Source: a bacterium (GTDB lineage Bacteria; Bdellovibrionota; UBA1018). Taken from it: a DNA stretch of 42,539 nucleotides. Positions 31,227-39,800 of this stretch are shown piece by piece. The stretch is from positions 1 through 42,539 of the forward strand of contig JAIEMT010000015.1 of the NCBI GenBank assembly GCA_019751945.1, given 5' to 3'. Both the position numbers and the translations under genes were made by a program. The notes under the pieces are model-generated. The model ran no database searches, had not been told where the DNA came from, and worked only from the letters and a program-made list of their open reading frames with translations. Each line of letters begins with the position of its first letter. Position 1 is the first letter of the stretch.

Positions 31227-33253
31227 GGAATGATTCCTCTTTCTTTCATAAAGGCGATTCGTTTCTTGTACGTGTAGGAGCTGTAGACATCCTCGAGGGC
31301 GGAATAGATGTTTCGATTCTTGGAGTAAGACTTGGCGAGTGCTTTTGCTTTCGGAGAGTCGAGTGAGCCCCCACTTCGAACCGGAGCAGGATAGTCAAAG
31401 TTGGTATCTGCTGAAGCGAGTAGAACCATTTTGACCTCTGCGGGAGCGAATTGTGGATATTGATTCTGAATCAATGCGGTGAGGTCAGCGACGCGAGGAG
31501 TTGCAAATGAAGTCGCTTCGAAATTCTGTTCCGACCTGCCATCCGCCAGAATGTCGACAGTCTTGACGCCGAAGTTGGAGAAGTAATCTCTCCAGCGAGC
31601 ACCGCCGGAGCCGACTACGAGAAGATTGGATTCTTGTAAGGTGAGCGGGCAGGACAGGGTTTCCTCTGTATCCAGATTCAGGCCATCATTTCCTGCTGCG
31701 ACCACCCAAAGAAGTTCATTTTTACTCTGACGAATACCGGCTGCGAGTGGTGTCTTTGGGCACTCACTGCGATCGTAATCACTGGTGGCTGAGAGAGACA
31801 CCGTGCGGGCTTTCGAGTTGCTGAGAACTGTGGGAATCCATGTTTCTGGGCGATCGAGGCAAGAGTCTAGACCTATCGGAATCACACTCGTCTGAACATT
31901 TCCAACGACGTTCTGAGTGTGCTGGCTAAGGTCCCCAGCGACGGTGACGCCGCCAATCACGTCAATGCTGAGTGCTCCGGAAAAATAGCCAGAACCATAG
32001 AGTCCGAGTGGAGTAGGAGGATTGAGCCATCCGAAGAGGCTGCTGGGTCGAGGTCCGACTAAGAATTTTGAGGTGTCGAAGTACTGAATCGTTTGAGGGG
32101 TGAACCCGGACTCACAGATCACCATCTGAGGGGCGCGATTCTTTAAAGGAGAGTGATCCATTGTCGCGATCATGGCTTGAAGCGTGCGAAATCCCAGCAT
32201 TCTCGGACGAGAGTGCGGCGCACCCACGCGCTTCAGGCTGGGGTCGAAGAGTGAAACTTCTAGACTGAGATTCCCTTTGTTATCCATCGACGGTTTAGAA
32301 AAGAGATAGAGGTGAGAGAATTTTCCCGACGGAGTAAAGATAGCCAGCGCACGAGCTAAGTCGGGCGAATCTGGCGACGTCACCCAGATTCTGTTTTGAA
32401 AAATCGCGCCACCCACTATCGACTGATAGCGAGTCCCGATCAAGCCAAGGTCCGGAAACGACTGCCCCCCTTGGATTTCGCACATCCCCCCACACTGGGC
32501 AGCGGAATGGCTTGTCGGTGGAATCGCACTCAAATCGAATCGAGTCATCTGAGCCAGCACACTCAAAATCGGGCTCATATCCTCGTCGTAGGAGGCGCGA
32601 ACATCCATTGGCTGTGGCAGATTCTCAAGAAGTGAAGTCATCGGAGTAGCCAAAACAGCCATCGGATCGGTTTCTTTGGAAGAAACAAAGTAAATCTGAC
32701 TGACCGCTGCGTTTCCTTCGCGCGGAACGAGTGCAATCTGAGAGTTCGTCAGAGATTTATAAAAAAATTCGGTTTCTAAAAGAGGGTTCAGTGGAGCCGA
32801 ACCTTGCGAACTTTGAATGAGGCGGTAGTTGATCTGTCCGGGAAGGCTTGCAATTTGAAAAGAGGGCGCCCCGAAGTGGCGGTTGATTTTCAAATCCGCA
32901 TCGATCCACTTTCCCTCTTTTAGTGCAATCGTCGAAAGGGTGCTGCTTCCGAGAGTGATCATTCCTTCGGCGTCTCGGAGATCGGCACACTGAGAACTCC
33001 AAGCTGAAAAGCTTTGGTAGCTGTCGCAGATGCAGAGGTGGCGTGCAGAATCGAATTTTCCTCCGGCGCCTTCGCAGGTCAGGGCAGGATCTTGCGCTGG
33101 TTTTTGGATCGAGGGCCTTGGACGAGGTGTCGGAACTTTCGCGCTGGAGCTTTGAACCGGATAATCACAGGCAAAGAGGGTCAGTATCAAGAGTTTCGAA
33201 AAACTTTGGAGAAATGGGACGAGAGGTTGAATCTGAGTTTTTGAGACTTTCAT
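31223..33253 (-). CDS. Subtilisin-like (S8) lipoprotein with altered catalytic triad
   Basis: The 676-residue protein has a lipoprotein-type signal with LTLFAC (Cys29) and a Pro/Lys-rich stalk (about 36-55). The C-terminal third has the subtilase layout: QMVICESGFTP (376-386) sits where V-x-V-x-D-S-G is expected, QHTQNVVG (His445) resembles HGTHVAG, VVAAGNDG (Asn522) is the oxyanion region, and ATSFATPRVA (Ser582) is the GTSMATPHVA-type nucleophile motif. Glu381 thus takes the place of Asp. The N-terminal 370 residues are not recognised. AGGAGGG lies 7 bp upstream of the ATG. The gene begins 44 bp after the Hint gene and overlaps the next. It may be an active protease with an altered triad or a non-catalytic binding protein. 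Confidence 0.82.
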   Translation of the reverse strand: MKVSKTQIQPLVPFLQSFSKLLILTLFACDYPVQSSSAKVPTPRPRPSIQKPAQDPALTCEGAGGKFDSARHLCICDSYQSFSAWSSQCADLRDAEGMITLGSSTLSTIALKEGKWIDADLKINRHFGAPSFQIASLPGQINYRLIQSSQGSAPLNPLLETEFFYKSLTNSQIALVPREGNAAVSQIYFVSSKETDPMAVLATPMTSLLENLPQPMDVRASYDEDMSPILSVLAQMTRFDLSAIPPTSHSAAQCGGMCEIQGGQSFPDLGLIGTRYQSIVGGAIFQNRIWVTSPDSPDLARALAIFTPSGKFSHLYLFSKPSMDNKGNLSLEVSLFDPSLKRVGAPHSRPRMLGFRTLQAMIATMDHSPLKNRAPQMVICESGFTPQTIQYFDTSKFLVGPRPSSLFGWLNPPTPLGLYGSGYFSGALSIDVIGGVTVAGDLSQHTQNVVGNVQTSVIPIGLDSCLDRPETWIPTVLSNSKARTVSLSATSDYDRSECPKTPLAAGIRQSKNELLWVVAAGNDGLNLDTEETLSCPLTLQESNLLVVGSGGARWRDYFSNFGVKTVDILADGRSEQNFEATSFATPRVADLTALIQNQYPQFAPAEVKMVLLASADTNFDYPAPVRSGGSLDSPKAKALAKSYSKNRNIYSALEDVYSSYTYKKRIAFMKERGIIP

Positions 33254-33297
33254 ACTGCACCCTCCTACCTGTGTTTGGCCGCGTGTGGTCGCGGTGG

Positions 33298-34203
33298 TTA
33301 CTTCATCAATTGAGTCGCAACGACGCTTCTTAAGAGATCGCGGTTCAGGTCCTTCACGAATTCGTTTTGGTAGCGGACAGAGCCATTGAGATAGCCTTGC
33401 GCGACGACGATGTTTTCTTTGAGTCCGTTGTCAGAGACTTTGACGTTGTAGACTTTGCCGAAGTAATCTTCGGGAACGATAGAGACGACTGCGTCGAGTT
33501 CTCCATTTTCCTTCACGAGGTCATCGCCGATTTGAATCTCGGAAGCCTTCACCACTTTGCCGTCTCGGTTGACGAGTGGGTGATGGACGGTCACTCGAAG
33601 CGAACCGCCGCTGGCCATGTTGAAGTTGAGAATCTTCTGGTGGCCGGCCTTGATGTCGGTGACGATCTGATCGATCTTGCTGTCTTGGAATTTTAGATTC
33701 TCCAACGAAGAATCGGCGGTGAGCGTTCGGACGGATGCCACCTCTTGATCGAAGGCTTCTTCATAGGCCACTTCGCCGTGAGAAGTGAGAATCTTCTGTT
33801 CGGGAGTCATACAACCTGCCGCGCAGTAGAAGGCGAGATCGTAGTTCGCGGGACGGATATCGCAGCTGCTGCTGGAGGCTCCCGATTTCGGTGGGGCAAA
33901 CCAGTTCGCCGGATTCTCATAGTTGTTGGAAGCGGGATTGAAATACCCATACGTTGGGTAAGCGACCGAGACGTTTCCAGCAGCGTCAGGAAGACCGTTT
34001 CGATAGGCCGACGTGATATCGTTTTTTCGAATTCGATCCATCTCGCATTTGATGGCCCACTCGAAACGGGGAGTCGCCTCTGGACCGGTCAAACTATCAT
34101 TCCAGTTGTCACAGCGACGGTCGTGAATCAGACCTCCGGCCATTGCTTGGGAACTCATCAACACAGCCAAGGTCGACATCGTGAATCGAAATACCTTCTT
34201 CAT
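33298..34203 (-). CDS. Exported Hint (hedgehog/intein-like) autoprocessing protein
   Basis: The 301-residue protein has a Sec signal peptide (about 1-22). An N-terminal Cys-containing part (23-129) is followed by a Hint domain (131-274): nucleophile Cys131 in AAGCMTPEQKILTS (block A), the T-x-x-H of block B as RVTVHHPL (Thr205, His208), SEIQIGDDLVK (221-231) and VYNVKVSDNGLKENIVVAQGYLNGS (251-275). Hint domains cleave the peptide bond before the cysteine. The C-terminal His-Asn splicing pair of inteins is missing (LNGS), so N-terminal cleavage or hedgehog-like transfer is more likely than splicing. CGAGGGG precedes the ATG. It is first in the exported four-gene operon. Confidence 0.85.
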   Translation of the reverse strand: MKKVFRFTMSTLAVLMSSQAMAGGLIHDRRCDNWNDSLTGPEATPRFEWAIKCEMDRIRKNDITSAYRNGLPDAAGNVSVAYPTYGYFNPASNNYENPANWFAPPKSGASSSSCDIRPANYDLAFYCAAGCMTPEQKILTSHGEVAYEEAFDQEVASVRTLTADSSLENLKFQDSKIDQIVTDIKAGHQKILNFNMASGGSLRVTVHHPLVNRDGKVVKASEIQIGDDLVKENGELDAVVSIVPEDYFGKVYNVKVSDNGLKENIVVAQGYLNGSVRYQNEFVKDLNRDLLRSVVATQLMK

Positions 34204-34428
34204 TTTTTTGCCCCTCGTAGGTTTTTTGAGTGGATAGGCCCACTCGTGGAGGGTGCAAGAGCAAGCCCCGGACCAGAGGTCCGAATGCCGGCCCAGAAGT
34301 GCTATTGATGGTGTAACTCTATGAAACTATAGTTAAAATTTTTTTTGCACGAGAAGTGGAGAGATCGGAGAAGTGTAGGTGGCCCCCCACAGTTTACTTT
34401 GACGTGTAGGGAGCAACCTACAAAGTGA
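34204..34428. other. Intergenic region between the Hint operon and LamG paralog 2
   Basis: These 225 bp hold no gene. Several structures are visible: a perfect 6-bp hairpin CGGACC-AGA-GGTCCG (34269-34283), a palindrome AACTATAGTT next to an A4T8 tract (about 34325-34346), and GTAGG-GAGCAA-CCTAC (about 34408-34423) near the end of the LamG gene, which may help terminate it on the minus strand although no U-run follows. The promoter of the Hint operon must lie here; I cannot pick a convincing one. Confidence 0.5.
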
Positions 34429-36651
34429 TTAGTGCTGTGCCGTAGTCACGGACTTGAGTTCCGGTGAGCAACCCACCGCACCCGATCCGTAGTTACAACT
34501 CGTGCCAAGGTCATCTGATTCGAGAATAGCCTTGTATTGGAAGTAACGACGATTGGTGAGGAGGAGTGACGTGAAGTTCGAGAACGTCATCGTCGGTGCG
34601 CCTGGAAGTACCAAGTTTGAAGCACCGACGTCTCCCCCTTCAGGTTGAGAGTAGTTGTTGTGAAGCTCGGAGAAATAAGTGGAAGCTGTGTCGTCCGGGC
34701 CATGAAAGCTGGCTTGATCCGAACAATCATACGCGGTGCAGGTGCGGACTTGGAATTTCATTCGGTTCGCACCGCGACGATAGAGCTGAGCAATTTCGGT
34801 GGCGCCCAGAGCGCGACTCCAAATGGCGAGTTCATCTGCAGAGCCATCGTATTCGCAGCTGCCGCAACCCGTGTTTGTACCTAATTCCAGTTTATTTGCT
34901 GCGTTTGAAAGGTCGCCGTTAGAAGCTGCACAGGTGTTGGCGAGTGCACCGTCTTCATACATCAGCAAGTTTGAACCCGAGCGGACCATCGTGAGATGGT
35001 GCCATTTGCCATCCGCTACATCGGTTGAGCCGTAGCATACGAAAGAAGAACCTGAGACGAAGATCTGTCCGAGCCATTTCGCATTCGAGTTGGCATCGTG
35101 GAGCAGAATCTTCCAACCGCTTCGCGTGGCCTGATTGGTTTCTGCGCCGATGACGTTCGGCCAGTAGTTCTGTTTTGCATACTGGGTCGATTTAATCCAG
35201 ATGCTCGCAGTAAAGTCTTGGCTGTTTCCGAAGCCATAGAGGGAGGACGAGAATGTCACCGCATCGGCAGTGGTGTCATGAAGCGTGACCGCAGAAGCAA
35301 ACCGACCTGTCGCTCCGTAGGTAACAGCAGTAGCACCCGCGCTGCCGTGAATGTCTTGTCCGGAATGATCTCGGAAATCCTTGCTACCAGGAGCCGTGCC
35401 CGAGCTAGTTTCATCGAAGTGCCAGAGGCCGATAATTCCAGTCATGAGGGTATTGGTGCTCAGGCTCGAGTAGTTTGTAGAAGTTTCATTTTGAATTGAG
35501 CCATTGTAATCCGGAAGTTCTTTTCCAAAAGGCAGACGGCTTACCCACGAGAGGGAGTCCCAGATGGTGCCGGTGTTGGAGCTATCACTGGGTTCGGACA
35601 CGATAGTGCCGACGCGTTTTTGAAACTGACCCATGTAGAAAGAAGCCACTTCGGTGGACGTCAGTGCGACGTTCCAGAGAGCGACGTCATCGATTCTTCC
35701 CAGAAAGAGTTGAGAAGCAGCGCCGTTGGATTCACCACCGATCGCCCAGTCCAAGGCATTCACTGTAGAGCCAGGAAGAGAACTGCTTGTGCCAGTTGCG
35801 AGTGTGACGCCGCTTCGTTTTCCGTTGAGATAAATGGCAACGCCCGAGGGAGAGTTGCTTCCACTATAGCTCACAATGATGTGATGCCATTGGTTCAGAG
35901 CGAGCGTGTCGGAACTGTGGACCATGAAAGTGTTCCCGCCGTTGTCGGTGATGGATACAGCGATAACGCTGTTGGGTGACCAACTCGTACCCCAATTAAT
36001 CCAGTGCCCCGTCCAAGAACCGCCGTTCTGACCATCCGCTAGGATGGTGCCCTTTTGAGTGCTAGTGGGATAGATCCAAGCCTGCATTGAGAAGGCGCTG
36101 GTCGTGCCGAAAGAGTTTCCGGCCTGTTTCGGAATAGTAATTCGATCGTCGGTTCCGTCGAATACGATCGAGTCGGTGAGTTTTCCGGTGGTGTAAGCCA
36201 TTCCAGTACCGTTGGAGTTGGAAGCCGTACCATCGGGACCAATCGTTGCAGAAATCGTTGCACCGTTGGCGATGGAACCTGAGCCGTTGAGTTTCCAGTA
36301 GCCGACGATGTTGGAGTATTGCGGAGTCCAACCAATAGCAAGTTCGGCAAGTGAAACAGCAGTCGCTGTGCAGTCGACGGAAGAACCGTCGCAGCCGTTA
36401 CTGCTGCCGAGTCGATAAATATTGTTGGTGGAATCGAATATGGCGCCTGTAAGCACGGCCGAATATCCCGAACCGGTGACGCTGCCGCTTCCGCCTGAGC
36501 CGCTGGATCCCGAGGAACCCGAACTTCCGCTAGAACCTGAACCGCCGCCTCCGCCGCGTTTTCCGCAGCCGCTGGCAGTCAGGGCAATTAGAGCGCCGAA
36601 AACGGCGACCATGTAAAAAGACTGACTGGTTTTTAATCTGAAATAGGTCAC
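34429..36651 (-). CDS. LamG-domain lipoprotein, paralog 2
   Basis: A GTG start at 36651 is preferred: GGGAG lies 5 bp before it, whereas the next upstream in-frame start (TTG) has no ribosome site. This gives 740 residues with a lipobox TASGC (Cys29). A Gly/Ser-rich linker (about 33-60) leads into two LamG domains like those of the 23463-25637 protein, sharing blocks such as SATIGPDGTA, QAWIYP, GKELPDYNG and LESDD, and the same cysteine-rich end. The two are paralogs along their length. This one lies upstream of the Hint operon on the same strand, 225 bp away. Surface binding to sugars or protein is plausible. Confidence 0.88.
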   Translation of the reverse strand: MTYFRLKTSQSFYMVAVFGALIALTASGCGKRGGGGGSGSSGSSGSSGSSGSGGSGSVTGSGYSAVLTGAIFDSTNNIYRLGSSNGCDGSSVDCTATAVSLAELAIGWTPQYSNIVGYWKLNGSGSIANGATISATIGPDGTASNSNGTGMAYTTGKLTDSIVFDGTDDRITIPKQAGNSFGTTSAFSMQAWIYPTSTQKGTILADGQNGGSWTGHWINWGTSWSPNSVIAVSITDNGGNTFMVHSSDTLALNQWHHIIVSYSGSNSPSGVAIYLNGKRSGVTLATGTSSSLPGSTVNALDWAIGGESNGAASQLFLGRIDDVALWNVALTSTEVASFYMGQFQKRVGTIVSEPSDSSNTGTIWDSLSWVSRLPFGKELPDYNGSIQNETSTNYSSLSTNTLMTGIIGLWHFDETSSGTAPGSKDFRDHSGQDIHGSAGATAVTYGATGRFASAVTLHDTTADAVTFSSSLYGFGNSQDFTASIWIKSTQYAKQNYWPNVIGAETNQATRSGWKILLHDANSNAKWLGQIFVSGSSFVCYGSTDVADGKWHHLTMVRSGSNLLMYEDGALANTCAASNGDLSNAANKLELGTNTGCGSCEYDGSADELAIWSRALGATEIAQLYRRGANRMKFQVRTCTAYDCSDQASFHGPDDTASTYFSELHNNYSQPEGGDVGASNLVLPGAPTMTFSNFTSLLLTNRRYFQYKAILESDDLGTSCNYGSGAVGCSPELKSVTTAQH

Positions 36652-36893
36652 AAAAACTCCCAACGTTCCGCAATGAGTACCTAGTTATAGTTTACTAAAT
36701 TAGAACGATATTAGGTATGTGTCTAGGGTGACCTAGGTCGAGGTAGCGCCTTCTCCAATGAGGCGATATCTCATCAGATATTTATTCCAAAATGCCTAAG
36801 TATTAGAAATGCGAGGTTTGCATGTAGAATCACTCAGGAAGGTCCGTCTCCATTCCGATACAGAATGTGGCAAACATTCACTAAAGGGGCGGA
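36652..36893. other. Divergent intergenic region between LamG paralog 2 and the kinase gene
   Basis: These 242 bp contain no gene. Two inverted repeats are visible, CTAGG-GTGA-CCTAG (36723-36736) and ATATCT-CATC-AGATAT (36766-36781), both candidates for regulator sites. AT-rich stretches could hold promoters for both directions, but no clear -35/-10 pair stands out. GGGGCGG lies directly before the kinase ATG. Confidence 0.45.
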
Positions 36894-39800
36894 ATGGCTG
36901 AGCAAAAAGACTTTCCTGAAATCGACGGGCTGAAGATTCTCCGTCGAATCGGCGAGGGTCGCCAAAGCGAAGTGTTTGAGGGAGTTTTTGATTCCAAGCC
37001 CGTCGCGGCGAAGCTTCAAAAAATCCAAGATGCTTCGTTGGCGACTTCAAGAGTTCACATCTTGCGAGAAGCCGCTTACCTCTCCATTCTGCACGGACCC
37101 GGCATTCCAGAAATCTACGACGTCGGTGAAAGTCAGGGTCGTACTTACATTCTGCAGGAGTTACTCTCCGGACGTAGCTTGGGCCACACACTCGAGCTCG
37201 GCCCACTCGAAGTAAAGGACACTCTTTCCATCGCTGTCCAGTTAGCGCGAGTGTTGGATCGGGTTCATAAGAAGAATCTCGTTCACCGGGATATCAAACC
37301 TAGAAATGTGATTTACGATACGCACGGCAAAGCGTCGCTGATCGACTTTGGTCTTGCAGTTCGTTCCCTGAACACCGATTCGGATGAAGAAGTGGCTGGT
37401 ACTTTTCTTTACGCATCTCCGGAGCAGGGTGGGGGAATCGAGCGTTCTGTAGATCATCGATCCGATCTCTACTCCTTCGGCGTGCTTCTTTACGAATGTT
37501 GCACGGGCCAGGTGCCATTCGTCGGTAATTCGATTCCGGAGTTGATTCGAAGACACACTTTGGAGCGGCCCGTTCCGCCAATTCAGAAGAATCCAAAAAC
37601 GCCAGCAGCGTTGAACGACATCATTCTCAAGCTTCTTGAAAAAGATCCGGACAATCGATTCTCTTCTGCTTGGGCGCTGTTGAAGGAAATTAAAACTCGG
37701 TTTCCGGAGGTCTTGGATTCGCAAGATGCCGATGCCGAAGAGGATCCCTTTTCCGATTCCGCTTCCAAAGAAAGCAAATTGGTAGGTCGAAATGATTTTC
37801 TTGCTCAGCTTCGAAAAGACCTAGAAAGTGCCCTCGCTGGAAGTGGATGCATTAGTTTGGTGTCGGGTCCGTCGGGTGCTGGGAAAACTCGACTGATTCG
37901 CGAAATTCTCTATCAGGCTCAAAAAGAAGGCGCGCTCCTGCTGAGCAGCAAGTGTGCACAAAATGGAACCCCCCTTCCATTTGCTCCTCTCCGAGAGGCG
38001 ATTGAAAATCTTCTATCGCGAGGAAAGAAACTCTCCGCCGAAAGAAGTGTGGAATTTTATAAGAAAGTTCGGGAAGCCGTTGAAAACGACGCCCAAGTCT
38101 TGAAAGGCTTTACGCGCACGTTGACAGAAATATGTGGGAAACCAGGAGAAGAGACTGAGCTTGCAAAAATTTCTCCCGATCAATTTTACGGAGTCTTATC
38201 TCAGTTCCTGAGCAAGCTTCCTCAAGTACTAGGGCCCCTGGTTCTTTTCATCGATGATATTCAGTGGATCGATGAAGGCTCGCTCAAAGTTCTTCGCATT
38301 CTTAAGAACTCCCTTTCTGAACTGAAGTTTTTGGTGATCTGCTCGTGCCGAAAGGACGGATCGAGCCAGAGCAGTTTGGACATGTTGAAGAGAGAATTGG
38401 GTGACAAGGTCTCTTCAGATATTTCGCTGTCTCCGTTTACCCGTGCGGATTCGGCCTTGATGATTCAAGAGCTCCTGGGAATTCGGCCCGTGGGTCCAGA
38501 AATCGTCGACCAGATCTATTCCCGCAGTGCGGGTCTCCCGTTTGCTATCAACGAGTATGTTCGCACGTTTCTCGAAGCCGGCCTGCTCTTTCCAGTTCAG
38601 GGACGTTGGAATCTGGATAGCGTGGGTCTTTCGAAAGTCGCAGTATCGTCCAACGCCATCGATATTGTTTTGGAGCGTTCCAAGCAGCTCACCCCATCCG
38701 CCAAGAGTTTTTTATCGATGGCAGCCCTTTGGGGACCCAGATTTCCTGCGTCCATCATCGGGAACTCGCTGGGGTTCGAGAATCGCCAACTTCTCCGCGT
38801 GATCGATGAAGTCCGGAATGCTAGCTTGATTGAGTCGACTGAAGAAGAATACGAAATCGACTTCATTCACGACAAAGTTCAAGAGGCCTTTGCCACGTAT
38901 CTCTCGGAAGAAGAAACTCGAAATGGTCACCTCGCTATTGCGAAGTCGATTGAAGAAGCACCCCACGGTACTGAACAGTATGTGTACGAACTAGCGGACC
39001 ACTATCGGCTTGGTGGTGAAGACGATCCTTACCGAACGATCGCGACCTGTATTCGCGCTGCGAAAAGAGCGATTGCGGATTTCGCTCCGGAAGAAGCTTT
39101 CAACTATTTCGAAACGGGTTTCGACCTGTCAAAGAAGTTGGGCATCAAGCTGGATGCTCATGTGGTTCGAAGTCGTGCAGAAGTATGTGCTCAGGTTGGA
39201 AAGTACGACGAAGCCCTCACTCTTTTTCACCAGCTCTTGAATGAACTGAAAGATCCTATTGAGAAAGCCCGAGTGCACAATCGTCTGGCTAGAATCCACG
39301 CGTTTCATCGAGAAATCGGGAAATCCTGGACTCACGTTCGCGAGGGTCTTCGTGCGCTTGGAGTCTGGAAGTATCAGAATCCGGTTCTCTTTTGGATTCA
39401 GGTTATTTTCGATACCGTCAAAGGTCTCGTTTCAGATTTCCTCAGAACCAGTCCCTCTCGGAATTCCGAGAAAAGACGGAAATACGAAGTCACTGCAGAA
39501 CTTTCTGAAGTGGGCGGCGTCACGGCCTACCATCTGAACGATGCTTTCAAGTTCATCGCCGTCGTGGGGCCCAGCATCTATCCCGCCGTACGAATGGGGG
39601 ATTCCAAGGAACTAGCTATTGCTTATGCCGCTTTTTCAGCGGGGCTAGGGGTAGTGGGACTGAAAGGCCTTTCACTCTATTATATTCGAAAGAGCGCCGC
39701 CGTAGCTCAGCGCATGGGCGATCCGTTTCTGGCTACGCGCGTGAGACTTCTGAACATTTATATTCTGCAGTTTGGGAATGAGTGGGCGAAGGCTCGAGCG

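Noticed and set aside
34269-34283. Perfect CGGACC-AGA-GGTCCG hairpin as a terminator
   Set aside because: No U-rich tract on either strand; it is noted only as part of the intergenic region.
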